DNA of 64,000 bases from Microbacterium neungamense (GCF_024971095.1 NZ_CP069717.1:620001-684000); one strand, 5' to 3'; shown: positions 16,264 through 24,871, numbered from the stretch's first letter. Translations and numbers: made by a program. The notes: generated by a model not told the origin, from the sequence alone.

Positions 16264-16307
16264 CCGGTCGGGAGGGGCTCCGCGCTCAGCGGCGCCGCCC
16301 CGACCGG
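16264..16307 (-). terminator. Terminator-like hairpin after the DUF2269-like gene
   Basis: Nine-base arms CCGGTCGGG (16264-16272) and CCCGACCGG (16299-16307) with a GC-rich 26-nt loop lie 33 bases past the stop of the minus-strand membrane gene. No U-tract is present, which is common in high-G+C actinobacteria. Confidence 0.45.
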
Positions 16308-16339
16308 AGGCGATCCGGGCTGAACGGGGCGCGCCGATG

Positions 16340-16879
16340 TCATGCGGAGGCCTTCCGGCGGATCGGCCCCCACGGCTTCGCGGAGGCGAGGACGACGGCG
16401 AAGGTCAGAGCGGTGAGCGACACCGCCGGCGGGAAGAACAGCGTCTCGGTCCGTGCGCTCCCGGCCGCGCCACCGGTGGCGCCGTACCGGTCGATCTCCG
16501 GCATCCCCGGGGCGAGCACGAACACGATCGCGATGCAGAGAGCGGTGTTGAGGACGAGCTTGACCAGGACCCACCAATAGCGCACGAGGCCCCACTTCGT
16601 ACCGAGCCCGAGCATGAGGCCCGTGAGCAGGCAGACCGCGGCGGAGACCAGCATGGGGGCGACGATGAAGTTCGCCAGAGCGCGGTAGGCCAGCCCGCGC
16701 AGGCCGGCATCCGGCGAGGACCAGCCGGTGAGCACGAGCACGGCGACGACGACGTCGACGCCGATCCACGAGCCGGCAGCGACGATGTGCGTCACCCGGA
16801 CGGCCTGACGCGACCGGCGCGACAGCGGTAGCACGGGTTCGGACGGCGCGGGACGGCGGGAGGTGGCGGCGGTCGACAT
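16340..16879 (-). CDS. Four-helix integral membrane protein (DUF2269-like)
   Basis: 179 residues. Four hydrophobic helices are visible: around THIVAAGSWIGVDVVVAVLV, NFIVAPMLVSAAVCLLTGLM, YWWVLVKLVLNTALCIAIVF and FPPAVSLTALTFAVVLASA. The arrangement and the conserved His/Trp in the first helix resemble DUF2269 membrane proteins, whose function is unknown. GAGGAG precedes the ATG at 16879. It is transcribed divergently from a TetR regulator across 81 bases that include a palindrome, so repression by that regulator is likely. Confidence 0.75.
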   Translation of the reverse strand: MSTAATSRRPAPSEPVLPLSRRSRQAVRVTHIVAAGSWIGVDVVVAVLVLTGWSSPDAGLRGLAYRALANFIVAPMLVSAAVCLLTGLMLGLGTKWGLVRYWWVLVKLVLNTALCIAIVFVLAPGMPEIDRYGATGGAAGSARTETLFFPPAVSLTALTFAVVLASAKPWGPIRRKASA

Positions 16880-16917
16880 GGTGCTCCTCGGATCGACGAT
16901 CCGACAAACTTAGAGTG

Positions 16918-16933
16918 GCTCCATCTTTGGAGC
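16918..16933. promoter_or_regulatory. Candidate TetR operator
   Basis: The palindrome GCTCCA-TCTT-TGGAGC lies between the divergent membrane-protein and TetR genes, 16 bases upstream of the TetR -10 box. Symmetry and location suggest an operator shared by both genes; this is inferred. Confidence 0.45.
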
Positions 16934-16948
16934 AAGTAGGGTTTTCCG

Positions 16949-16954
16949 TAGGAT
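16949..16954 (+). promoter_or_regulatory. -10 box for leaderless TetR transcript
   Basis: TAGGAT is followed by six bases and then the ATG at 16961, so transcription would start at or next to the start codon. The same spacing recurs upstream of several other genes in the window. Confidence 0.55.
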
Positions 16955-16960
16955 CGGGGC

Positions 16961-17587
16961 ATGGACAGTGCGACAACGCCCGGACTGCGGGAGCGGAAGA
17001 AGCGCCAGACCCGGCAGCGGCTCCAGGCCACCGCGATGGCGATGTTCGACGAGCGCGGCTTCGACGGGGTGACCGTGACGGAGATCGCCGCGGCGGCGGA
17101 CGTGTCGCCGGCGACCGTCTTCAACTACTTCCCGACCAAGGAGGATCTTGTCCTGCACGGGATGGCGCAATACCGGGAGCACCTCGTCGCGTCGCTGCGC
17201 GACCGTCCGGCGGATCAGTCGCTGCCGGCGGCGTTCCGCGAGCTGCTGCGCCGGCCCGGCGGCGTGCTCGCCGACGAGGACCCGGCCGGGATCGAGCGCC
17301 TGCTCCAGGCGCGCCGCGTGATCGCCGGGAGCCCGTCGCTGCAGGCCCGCGAGGAGGCTCAGTTCGCGGCGATCGCCGACGATCTCGCCGCGCTCGCGGC
17401 GGACGGGCACGTCGAAGGAGTGCTGCCGAGGTTCCTCGGAGCCGCGATGGCAGGCGTGCTGCGCGCCGTCGGGCAGGAGGTGCACCGTCTCGCCGTGGCC
17501 GGCCGGTCAGGAAGCGAGATCGCGGACCTCGTGATCCCGCAGGGGGTGCGGGCCGTGGAGCTGCTCGAGCGCGGGCTGACCGGCTGA
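16961..17587 (+). CDS. TetR-family transcriptional regulator
   Basis: 208 residues. The N-terminal DNA-binding domain is clear: RQTRQRLQATAMAMFDERGF, then VTVTEIAAAADVSPATVFNY and FPTKEDLVLHG, the TetR helix-turn-helix with its NYF signature. The C-terminal ligand-binding half is variable, as usual, so the inducer cannot be named. It is divergent from the DUF2269-like gene with a palindrome between them and probably controls that gene and itself. Confidence 0.92.
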   Translation: MDSATTPGLRERKKRQTRQRLQATAMAMFDERGFDGVTVTEIAAAADVSPATVFNYFPTKEDLVLHGMAQYREHLVASLRDRPADQSLPAAFRELLRRPGGVLADEDPAGIERLLQARRVIAGSPSLQAREEAQFAAIADDLAALAADGHVEGVLPRFLGAAMAGVLRAVGQEVHRLAVAGRSGSEIADLVIPQGVRAVELLERGLTG

Positions 17588-17633
17588 CCGCCGGGGCCCG
17601 CGCTCGCGCATCGGATGCTCGGGTGAGCCCCGC

Positions 17634-19086
17634 TCAGGGCTGCGCCGCGATGCCCAGATCGTCCTCGTAGTGGTGGCCCTTGGTCTCGGGGCTCAGCCAC
17701 AGCGCGATGAAGGTGAGCACCGCCATCGCGGAGAGGTATACCCCGACCAGCCACGGCGAGCCGTCGCCCAGGCGCCACAGTTCCACGGCGATCAGCGGAG
17801 CGACCGCGGCGCCGAGGATCGAGGAGACGTTGTAGGCGATCGCCGAACCCGAATAGCGCACATTCGTCGGGAACAGCTCCGGCAGCAGGGCGCCCATCGG
17901 CCCGAACGTCATGCCCATCAGCAGGAAGCCGAGGATGAGGAAGCCCTGCGTGACCGCGGTGGTCAGCGCCGGGGTGGCCTGCGGGGCGAGGAACAGGCTG
18001 AACGTCATCCCGAACGCGATGATCCCGCCGGTGACCCACAGCAGCAGCGTGCGCCGGCCCACCTTGTCGGCCCACGGGCCGGAGACGAGCGTGAAGATAC
18101 CGAAGAACACCACGCCGACGATCTGCATGACGACGAACTGCGTGTAACCGAAACCGAGCCCGGGGTAGAACTGCGCGGCGAAGGCCGCCGCGTCGAACGG
18201 CTTGCCCGCCGCCTCGGCCGCCGCCTGCGCCGCCGCCGAGGCGGTCTCCAGGGAGGCCGGCTTGGTGCCGAAGGCGAGGGTGAAGTTCGTCATCAGGTAG
18301 AACAGCACGTACGTCGCCAGCATGATGAACGTGCCGAGGATCAGCTGCTTCCAGTGGTGACGGAACACCGTGGCCAGCGGCAGCTTGTGGATGCGGCCGG
18401 TGTCCGCGGCGCGCTTGAAGGTGTCGGACTCGACGAGCTTGAGCCGGACCCAGAGGCCGATGATCACCATCACGGCGGAGAACAGGAACGGCACCCGCCA
18501 GCCCCAGCTGAGGAACGCCTCGGACTTCTGGGTCGGGTCCGACTCGTGCGGCAGCAGCGCGTGATGGCGAGGAAGATGCCGTTGGCGATGATGAAGCCGA
18601 GGGGCGCGCCCAGCTGCGGGAAGGAGCCGTACCAGGCGCGCTTGCCGGCCGGGGCGTTCTCAGTGGCCACGAGCGCGGCGCCGGACCACTCGCCGCCGAG
18701 GGCGAAGCCCTGCGCGAGGCGGAGGATGAGCAGCAGCAGGGCCGCCCACCAGTTGATCTGCTGGAAGGTGGGCAGCACGCCGATCGGGAACGTGGCGATG
18801 CCCATGGTCAGCAGGGATGCCACGAGGGTGGCCTTGCGGCCGAAGCGGTCGCCGAAGTGCCCAAACACCACGGCGCCGATCGGGCGGGCCACCATGGCGG
18901 CGCCGAAGACGCCGAAGGAGGCCAGCAGCGAGGTCGTGTCGTTGCCCGTCGGGAAGAACAGGACGGGGAAGACGAGGACGCCCGCCGTCGCGTAGACGTA
19001 GAAGTTAGAACTCGACGGTGGTGCCGACCAGGCTCGCGGTGATGACCCGGGAGCGGGGATTCGCGGGGGCGGTTGTCGTACTCACA
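17634..19086 (-). pseudogene. MFS transporter (metabolite:H+ symporter type) with two frame breaks
   Basis: The reading starts at GTG 19086 (VSTTTAPANPRSRVITASLV) and reaches GTTVEF followed by TAA; the family motif should continue EFYDFYVYATA, so two bases appear lost near 19010. The frame resumes with MVARPIGAVVFGHFGDRFGR and LRLAQGFALGGEWSGAALVA, then breaks near 18563 after IFLAIT, where one base is missing before ALLPHESDPTQ. The last part, VPFLFSAVMVIIGLWVRLKL to GHHYEDDLGIAAQP, is intact. Together the pieces cover a full 12-helix MHS transporter of about 480 residues. The two losses sum to three bases, restoring frame overall, but the segment between them is out of frame and follows a stop. 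Confidence 0.85.
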
Positions 19087-19092
19087 TGTTCC

Positions 19093-19126
19093 TCCGGTGG
19101 GCGGGGTGGGGAAGGCCCACCGGAGT
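19093..19126 (-). promoter_or_regulatory. 5'-leader hairpin overlapping the MFS ribosome-binding site
   Basis: On the minus strand an 11-bp perfect stem, CTCCGGTGGGC against GCCCACCGGAG, has its 3' arm overlapping the GGAGGA ribosome-binding site just before the GTG at 19086. Pairing would hide part of that site. This could tune translation of the transporter; no ligand-binding motif is recognised. Confidence 0.45.
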
Positions 19127-19155
19127 CTATCCCTGGGAAAGCGCTGAACGGCGCA

Positions 19156-19515
19156 TCAGCGCCACAGCACCGCCAGGCTCGCGTTCAGCAGCGTCAGGAT
19201 GCCGACAGCCCAGAACATCGCCGGCGGGACGTCCTGGTTGCGCTTCTGACGAGCGGTGCCGATGCCGATCAGCGCGCCGATGACCACGAGCACGACGAGC
19301 TTCGTGCCGATCTTCGCGTAGTTCATCTCGGCGCCGTCGGGCAGTCCCCACGGGGCGGCGAGGATCAGCCCGGCGACGCCGGCGATGGCGAGGCCGATGT
19401 CCATCAGCCGGGTGAGCTCCCGCCGGCCCCCGAAGGCCTGCGTCGCCCACGCGCCGAACAGCGTGGCGAAGCCGATCAGGTGGACGAGCAGAACGACGTG
19501 GCGCAGGGTCTCCAT
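19156..19515 (-). CDS. Small integral membrane protein, unknown function
   Basis: 119 residues with about four hydrophobic segments (HVVLLVHLIGFATLFGAWAT, MDIGLAIAGVAGLILAA, LVVLVVIGALIGIG, MFWAVGILTLLNASLAVLW). HLIGFATLFGAW with a conserved His resembles actinobacterial small membrane proteins of unknown role. The start ATG at 19515 is the first in frame. It lies between the broken MFS gene and the riboflavin operon, with a repeat cluster upstream; no operon partner is evident. Confidence 0.7.
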   Translation of the reverse strand: METLRHVVLLVHLIGFATLFGAWATQAFGGRRELTRLMDIGLAIAGVAGLILAAPWGLPDGAEMNYAKIGTKLVVLVVIGALIGIGTARQKRNQDVPPAMFWAVGILTLLNASLAVLWR

Positions 19516-19537
19516 GGGGCCAGACTATCCGGCGGAC

Positions 19538-19707
19538 GGCGCGTTTCGTCTCGGGCGCGCTGTGCGCGTCCTCGCTCAACGGCCGGGAGGGGGAGGGCGC
19601 GTTTCGTCTCGGGCGCGCTGTGCGCGTCCTCGCTCAACGGCCGGGAGGGGGAGTCCCTCCCGGTCGTTGAGCGAGCACCGCCGGAGGCGGAGCGAGACGA
19701 AACGCCC
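19538..19707. repeat. 58-bp tandem repeat plus inverted copy
   Basis: Two identical 58-base units (19538-19595 and 19596-19653), each containing GCGTTTCGTCTCGGGCGCGC and ending CGCTCAACGGCCGGGAGGGG-GAG, are followed by an inverted, diverged copy (19654-19707). The unit resembles a dispersed intergenic repeat. The inverted copy can fold back on the second direct copy and may act as the terminator of ribH, which ends at 19719 on the minus strand. Confidence 0.75.
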
Positions 19708-19718
19708 GACCGGCGACC

Positions 19719-20195
19719 TCAGCGGGCGGAGAGTTCGCGGATCACCAGGGCGGTGCGCAGCGCGGCATCCGCGGCCTCGGCGCCCTTGTCCTCCTTCGAG
19801 CCCGGCAGGCCGGCGCGGTCCAGGCCCTGCTGCTCGTCGTCGAGGGTGAGCACCCCGAAGCCGACCGGCTTGCCGGCGTCCAGCGCCACACGGGTCAGAC
19901 CGTCGGTCGTCGCGGACGACACGTACTCGAAGTGCGGGGTGCCGCCGCGGATGATCACGCCGAGCGCGACGACCGCGTCCGCGCCGCCGGCGAAGGCCGC
20001 CTGCGCGGCCACCGCGAGCTCGAACGACCCCGGCACCCGCACGACCGAGTATTCGGCGCCGGACTCGTCGAGGATCCGCTTCGCACCCGCGATCAGCCCC
20101 TCGCTGATCGTCTCGTGCCACGTGCCGGCGATCACGACGACCCGCAGGCCCTTCGCGTCGATGCCGCCCTGCTTCGGTGCTCCTGCGCCGCTCAT
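19719..20195 (-). CDS. ribH: 6,7-dimethyl-8-ribityllumazine synthase
   Basis: 158 residues. It condenses 5-amino-6-ribitylaminouracil with 3,4-dihydroxy-2-butanone 4-phosphate to lumazine, the penultimate riboflavin step, in the cytosol. Signature segments are VVVIAGTWHETISEGLIAGA, VRVPGSFELAVAAQAA, VALGVIIRGGTPHFEYVSS with the catalytic His, and GKPVGFGVLTLDDEQQ. The ATG overlaps the ribBA stop (ATGA). It is the last gene of the ribD-ribE-ribBA-ribH operon controlled by the FMN riboswitch. Confidence 0.97.
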   Translation of the reverse strand: MSGAGAPKQGGIDAKGLRVVVIAGTWHETISEGLIAGAKRILDESGAEYSVVRVPGSFELAVAAQAAFAGGADAVVALGVIIRGGTPHFEYVSSATTDGLTRVALDAGKPVGFGVLTLDDEQQGLDRAGLPGSKEDKGAEAADAALRTALVIRELSAR

Positions 20196-21460
20196 GCGCG
20201 CTCCTTTCCCTGCGCGAGGGCCTCGGCGAGCTCTTCCTCGCCGATGATGTGACCCATCCGGTCGCGCTTGGTCTCCAGGTACTGGTGGTTGTTGGGTCCG
20301 ACGCCGACGATCAGCGGAACCTGCTCCACGACGTCCAGGCCGAGCTCGCGGAGCTTGTTCACCTTGTCGGTGTTGTTCGTCAGCAGACGCACCTTCGACA
20401 CGCCGAGGTCGGCGAGGATGCCTGCCGCGGCGGCGTACTCTCGGGCATCCGCCGGCAGACCCAGGGCGAGGTTCGCGTCCACCGTGTCCAGACCGCCCTC
20501 CTGCAGGCTGTACGCGCGCAGCTTGTTGATCAGCCCGATGCCGCGGCCCTCGTGCCCGCGCATGTAGATGACCACGCCGCCCTCCTGCTCGATCGCGTCG
20601 AGCGCCGCGTCCAGCTGCGGACCGCACTCGCACTTCAGCGAGCCGAACGCCTCGCCGGTGAGGCACTCCGAGTGCACCCGCACCAGGGCCGTCTCGCCGG
20701 GCTCGCCGGAGACGACGGCGATGTGATCGGTGCCGGTGATCCGGTCCTTGTATGCGAGGAAGCGGAAGGTGCCGTGCTCGGTGGGCACGGTGGCGTCGGC
20801 GCGCAGGCTGACCCGCCGGCGGCCGTGCGGCGTGGCCGGCTCGGCGAGCGGCTCGTGCTCGTCGAGGTAGGCGATCAGCTGCTCGATCGTGATCACCGGC
20901 ACGCCGTCGCGTTCGCCGAGCTCGAGCAGCCCGGGCAGGCGCATCATGCTGCCGTCCTCGGCGACCACCTCGGCGATGGCGCCCACCGGCCGCAGGCCGG
21001 CCAGCCGCATCAACTCGACCGCCGCCTCGGTGTGCCCGCTGCGCTCGCGCACGCCGCCGTCCACCGCGCGCAGCGGCAGCACGTGGCCCGGGCGGATGAT
21101 GCTCGAGGGCGTGGCGGCGGGATCGGCCAGCACGTTCAGCGTGCGCGCCCGGTCGGCGGCGCTGATCCCGGTGGTGATGCCGTCGGCCGCATCCACGCTC
21201 ACCGTGTACGCCGTCGACCTGGCGTCCTCGTTCATCTCCACCATCGGCGGCAGGTCGAGCTGGTCGGCCAGGTCGGCCGGCATCGGAGCGCAGATGAAGC
21301 CCGACGACCAGCGGACGGTCCAGGCGACCCACTCCGCCGTCGCCAGCTCGGCGGACAGGATGACGTCGCCCTCGTTCTCGCGGTCCTCATCGTCGGCGAC
21401 GATGACGGGGCGACCCGCGCGCAGCGCGTCGAGGGCCTCGGGGATGGTGGCAAGGCTCAT
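20192..21460 (-). CDS. ribBA: Bifunctional 3,4-dihydroxy-2-butanone 4-phosphate synthase / GTP cyclohydrolase II
   Basis: 422 residues, the size of fused RibBA. The N-terminal RibB half shows VIVADDEDRENEGDVILSAE and IIRPGHVLPLRAVDGGVRER with SGHTEAAVELMRLAG. The RibA half shows the zinc and GTP region SECLTGEAFGSLKCECGPQL, then YMRGHEGRGIGLINKLRAYS and VRLLTNNTDKVNKLRELG. It supplies both substrates that feed the lumazine synthase branch. The start at 21460 overlaps the ribE stop by ATGA and its own stop overlaps ribH, indicating translational coupling. Confidence 0.97.
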   Translation of the reverse strand: MSLATIPEALDALRAGRPVIVADDEDRENEGDVILSAELATAEWVAWTVRWSSGFICAPMPADLADQLDLPPMVEMNEDARSTAYTVSVDAADGITTGISAADRARTLNVLADPAATPSSIIRPGHVLPLRAVDGGVRERSGHTEAAVELMRLAGLRPVGAIAEVVAEDGSMMRLPGLLELGERDGVPVITIEQLIAYLDEHEPLAEPATPHGRRRVSLRADATVPTEHGTFRFLAYKDRITGTDHIAVVSGEPGETALVRVHSECLTGEAFGSLKCECGPQLDAALDAIEQEGGVVIYMRGHEGRGIGLINKLRAYSLQEGGLDTVDANLALGLPADAREYAAAAGILADLGVSKVRLLTNNTDKVNKLRELGLDVVEQVPLIVGVGPNNHQYLETKRDRMGHIIGEEELAEALAQGKERA

Positions 21461-22095
21461 CGTGAGCCTCCTTCCGAAATGTCCGAAGAGGAGCGGAACG
21501 CGAGCAGGCGCTCGACGTGACGGGCGAGGATGTCGGTCTCCAGGTTCACCCGGTCGCCCGGGGCGAGCGTGCCGAGCGTCGTGGCGGCGAGCGTCTCGGG
21601 GATGAGGGAGACCTCGAACCAGTGCGCCGCGGCGGAGGGGTCGCTGACGGCGCTGACGGTGAGCGAGGTGCCGGCGACGCTGATGGACCCCTTGTCGACG
21701 ACGAGCGGGGCGAGGTCGGCGGGGAGGCTGATCCGGATCACGCGCCACTGGTCGCCCGGGCGCACCTCGAGCACCTCTCCGACGCCGTCGACGTGGCCCT
21801 GCACGATGTGCCCGCCCAGGCGGGCGCCGACCGGCATGGCCTTCTCGATGTTGACCCGCGACCCGACCGCGACGTCGCCGAGCGCGGACACGTCGAGCGT
21901 CTGCTTCATCACGTCGGCGTCGAAGGTGTCGGCGGTGGAGCCGACCACGGTGAGGCAGACGCCGGAGACGGCGATGGACTCGCCGTGCACGGCGTCGGAG
22001 GCGGCAATGGGGGCGCGGACGGTGAGCCGCCAGCCGTCGCCCGAAGGGGTGATGGCGGCGATCTCGCCGATCTCCTCGATGATTCCGGTGAACAT
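21457..22095 (-). CDS. ribE: Riboflavin synthase, alpha chain
   Basis: 212 residues. It dismutates two lumazine molecules to riboflavin. Two lumazine-binding barrels are evident: MFTGIIEEIGEIAAITPSGD with GESIAVSGVCLTVVGS and GGHIVQGHVDGVGEV in the first, VDKGSISVAGTSLTVSAVSD and NLETDILARHVERLL in the second. The ATG shares its A with the ribD stop (TGATG) and the gene overlaps ribBA by 4 bases. Confidence 0.96.
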   Translation of the reverse strand: MFTGIIEEIGEIAAITPSGDGWRLTVRAPIAASDAVHGESIAVSGVCLTVVGSTADTFDADVMKQTLDVSALGDVAVGSRVNIEKAMPVGARLGGHIVQGHVDGVGEVLEVRPGDQWRVIRISLPADLAPLVVDKGSISVAGTSLTVSAVSDPSAAAHWFEVSLIPETLAATTLGTLAPGDRVNLETDILARHVERLLAFRSSSDISEGGSR

Positions 22096-23129
22096 CAGGC
22101 TCCTTCCCGCGTCGCGGGGTCGAGGGGGCGGGCGATCGCGAGCAGGTCCGGTCCGAGCGGCACCCACTCGTCGACGACGAGGTGCCGGGCGTCCGTGATC
22201 GTGGCGACGCCGACGTCGGTGAGGGCGAGACGGTCGCCGCCGAGCAGGACCGGCGCGATGTAGGCCAGGATGCTGTCGGCGAGCCCCGCCGCGATGAACG
22301 CGCTCGCGAGGGTCGGTCCGCCCTCGACGAAGACGCGCTGGATGCCGCGCTCGCGCAGGTCGGCGAGCACGGCGGTCAGGTCGTGGCCCGGGTGGAACAC
22401 GGGGGCGTGCGGATGCCGGCGCACCGCCGCATCCGCCGGGGTCTCCCGCGAGCCGATCACGACCGGCACCGGCTGGTGGGGGAGCAGCACGTCGCCGTCG
22501 CGCGCGGTCAGCGCCGGGTCGTCGGCGAGGACGGTGCCGGTGCCGACGACGATGGCGTCCGCGGCCGCACGGCGGCGGTGCACGTCGGCGCGCGCGGCAG
22601 GTCCGGTGATCCATTGGCTGGTGCCGTCGGATGCCGCGGCCCTACCGTCCAGGCTCTGCGCCCACTTCACGGTGACGTGCGGGCGTCCCAGCCGCTGCAC
22701 CTCCAGCCAGTCGGCGATGAGCGCGCGGGCTTCTTCGGCCTTCTCGCCGGCGACGACCTCGACGCCGGCGGCGCGCAGCCGCTCGGCGCCGCCGCCGGAG
22801 ACGGCGCCGGGGTCATCGAGGGCGTACACGACGCGGGCGATGCCGGCGTCGATGAGCGCCTGGGCGCACGGGCCGGTGCGGCCGGTGTGGTTGCACGGCT
22901 CCAGGGTGACCACGGCGGTCGCGCCGCGGGCCTGCGCGGGGGTGAGCGCGGAGAGGGCGTCGACCTCGGCGTGCGGGGTGCCCGCGCCGCGGTGCCAGCC
23001 CTCGGCGAGGACGGTGCCGTCGGGAGCGAGGATGACCGCGCCGACCTGCGGGTTGATGCCGCGGGGGCCGTTCCCGGCGAGTTCGAGGGCGCGCGACATC
23101 GCGTCGCGTTCGGCCTCGGTCACTGCCAT
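22095..23129 (-). CDS. ribD: Bifunctional riboflavin deaminase / reductase
   Basis: 344 residues. The N-terminal zinc deaminase has GTPHAEVDAL (HAE) and VVTLEPCNHTGRTGPCAQAL (the PC and C zinc ligands). The C-terminal reductase has VTVKWAQSLDGRAAASDGTS, ADAIVVGTGTVLADDPALTA and VFVEGGPTLASAFIAAG. It carries out the second and third riboflavin steps. ATG 23129 (MAVTEAERDAM) was chosen over longer in-frame starts, which lie close to the riboswitch. It is the first gene of the operon. Confidence 0.95.
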   Translation of the reverse strand: MAVTEAERDAMSRALELAGNGPRGINPQVGAVILAPDGTVLAEGWHRGAGTPHAEVDALSALTPAQARGATAVVTLEPCNHTGRTGPCAQALIDAGIARVVYALDDPGAVSGGGAERLRAAGVEVVAGEKAEEARALIADWLEVQRLGRPHVTVKWAQSLDGRAAASDGTSQWITGPAARADVHRRRAAADAIVVGTGTVLADDPALTARDGDVLLPHQPVPVVIGSRETPADAAVRRHPHAPVFHPGHDLTAVLADLRERGIQRVFVEGGPTLASAFIAAGLADSILAYIAPVLLGGDRLALTDVGVATITDARHLVVDEWVPLGPDLLAIARPLDPATREGA

Positions 23130-23183
23130 CCGTCGTCCTTCGTCGAAGGCTCCGGGGATCGCCGAACGCGCGCAGGCGCGCTT

Positions 23184-23322
23184 CGTGCTGCCTCTCATCC
23201 GGACTCGCGAGCGACTGCTCGCATCACCGTCGGTCCCGGAGTTCCACCGGATCGGCGCCTGTGGCCAGGCGTTCGCGGACTGTCACCGCCGGTTCGGATT
23301 CTCACCGACCCCGGAGCACGTT
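23184..23322 (-). ncRNA. FMN riboswitch (RFN element)
   Basis: The minus strand carries the conserved RFN core: GGGGTCGGTGAGAATCCGAA, CGGCGGTGACAGTCCGCGA, GATCCGGTGGAACTCCGGGA and GTCCGGATGAGAGGCAGCAC. The closing P1 stem pairs CGTGCT with AGCACG. It lies 55 bases upstream of ribD. FMN binding reduces expression of the biosynthetic operon; in actinobacteria this is often at translation initiation, and no clear terminator stem is seen before ribD. A TACACT at about 23334-23339 on the minus strand may be the -10 box. Confidence 0.96.
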
Positions 23323-23402
23323 GATGCTCTGAGTGTACTCAACGCCCTCCTTCGCGTTTCATTCCCGTGAATGCGTACCGCCTGCCCCGGCCGCGTTCCG
23401 GG

Positions 23403-24266
23403 TCACTTCAGCAGCCGGGAGAGGCGGCGGTCGGCCAGGACCTTGCCCCCGGTCTGGCAGGTCGGGCAGTACTCCAGCGAGCGATCCGCGAAGAAGACGC
23501 TGCGGATCGTGTCGCCGCAGACCGGGCACGCCTCGCCGCGGCGGGCATGCACCTGCATCCCGCGCCGCTTGGCGTCCTTGAGGTCGGCCGGGGGCTTGCC
23601 GGCGGCGGCTTCGACCGCCTCGCGGAGGGTCGTCTGCATCGCCTGGTACAGCCGGTCGATCTCGGCGTCGTCCAGTCCGACGGCGGGCGCGTACGGCGAC
23701 ATCCGGGCGGCGTGCAGGATCTCGTCCGAGTACGCGTTGCCGATGCCGGCGATCAGGCCCTGGTCCCGCAGCAGCCCCTTGATCTGCGTCCGCCGGCCGG
23801 CCAGCAGGCCTGCGAACACGTCGCGTGTGAACGCCGGGTCGAGCGGATCGGGACCGAGCCGGGCGATGCCTGGCACATCCTCCGGTGCACGCACGACGAA
23901 CACGGCGAGCGACTTCTTGGTGCCGGCCTCGGTGAGGTCGAAGCCGGATCCGTCGTCCAAGCCGACCCGCACGGCGATCGGGCTCCGGCCGGGCTTGATC
24001 GGCGTCGCCGGCAGGTCGTCGTACCAGCGCAGCCAGCCCGCCTTGGCCAGGTGGAACACCAGGTGCAGGTCGTCGCCGCAGGCGAGATCGAGGAACTTCC
24101 CGTGCCGCACGGCATTCGTGACGGTGGCGCCCTGCACGGCGTGCACCGGCGGATCGAAGGTCTTCAGCGCCGCGATCGCACCCACGCTGACGCGCGTGAT
24201 CGTGCGCCCGACCGCGCGGGCGGACAGGAAGTCGACGAGCCCCTGGACCTCCGGCATCTCCGGCAT
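23403..24266 (-). CDS. Fpg/Nei-family DNA glycosylase
   Basis: 287 residues. The start MPEMPEVQGLVDFL gives the Pro-Glu N-terminus whose amino group is the catalytic nucleophile. RHGKFLDLACGDDLHLVFHL contains the conserved Lys. The helix-two-turn-helix region is QIKGLLRDQGLIAGIGNAYS with DEILHAARMSPYA. The C-terminus is a four-cysteine zinc finger (CPVCG ... CPTCQTGGK). The enzyme excises oxidised bases and nicks the abasic site. It reads as the actinobacterial Fpg/Nei-like paralogue rather than canonical MutM (PEMPEVQ instead of PELPEVE). It stands alone between the riboswitch and the GNAT gene. Confidence 0.93.
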   Translation of the reverse strand: MPEMPEVQGLVDFLSARAVGRTITRVSVGAIAALKTFDPPVHAVQGATVTNAVRHGKFLDLACGDDLHLVFHLAKAGWLRWYDDLPATPIKPGRSPIAVRVGLDDGSGFDLTEAGTKKSLAVFVVRAPEDVPGIARLGPDPLDPAFTRDVFAGLLAGRRTQIKGLLRDQGLIAGIGNAYSDEILHAARMSPYAPAVGLDDAEIDRLYQAMQTTLREAVEAAAGKPPADLKDAKRRGMQVHARRGEACPVCGDTIRSVFFADRSLEYCPTCQTGGKVLADRRLSRLLK

Positions 24267-24307
24267 GCGTTCATCCTGCCACCGGCATCCGACATCGGCG
24301 AGGGCCG

Positions 24308-24871
24308 TCAGAGCACGGGCCAGTCCACCGGGGTGCGGTCGTCGGCGGCGGGCAGCCCCGCGATCCAGCCGTCGTCGCGGCCGCGGGGGCCGGTCAGCCC
24401 CTGGCGGAGCGTCCCCTCGTAGCGGAAGCCGAGGGTGCGGGCGGTGCGGGCCGAGGGCACGTTCCCGACGACGGCCCGCCAGCTCAGCCGCACCAGCCCG
24501 AGCTCGCCGAAAGCCCAGTCGACCACGGCGCGGCCGGCCTCGGTCATCAGCCCCTGCCCGCGGAACGCGGCCGCGCCCCAGTAGCCGATCTCGGCCTCCC
24601 CGCCGTGCGGGTGATCGGTGATGCGGTGCAGCCCGATCATGCCGGCGAGGACGCCGTCGCGGCGGATCGCCCACACGGTCTCGGCGCGCTCATCCCACCA
24701 GGTCGTGACCTTCTCCACGAACTCGCGGGCGTTCTCGGCCGTGTACGGGCTGGGCACCGTGGTCCAGCGCGGCACCTCGGTATCCTGGCACGCCTCGGTG
24801 ATCGCGTCGACGTCGGTCATGGTCGGGATGCTCAGCACCAGCCGCTCGGTGCGCAGCGTGACGGGTTCCAT
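24308..24871 (-). CDS. GNAT-family N-acetyltransferase (RimJ/RimL-like)
   Basis: 187 residues. MEPVTLRTERLVLSIPTMTD is the usual start of RimJ/RimL-type acetyltransferases. The acetyl-CoA binding region is EIGYWGAAAFRGQGLMTEAG (a variant of QxxGxG/A), followed by ARTARTLGFRYEGTLRQGL. A substrate (protein N-terminus or small amine) cannot be read from the sequence. It lies 41 bases downstream of the EamA/GNAT divergent region and upstream of the glycosylase gene on the same strand. Confidence 0.9.
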   Translation of the reverse strand: MEPVTLRTERLVLSIPTMTDVDAITEACQDTEVPRWTTVPSPYTAENAREFVEKVTTWWDERAETVWAIRRDGVLAGMIGLHRITDHPHGGEAEIGYWGAAAFRGQGLMTEAGRAVVDWAFGELGLVRLSWRAVVGNVPSARTARTLGFRYEGTLRQGLTGPRGRDDGWIAGLPAADDRTPVDWPVL

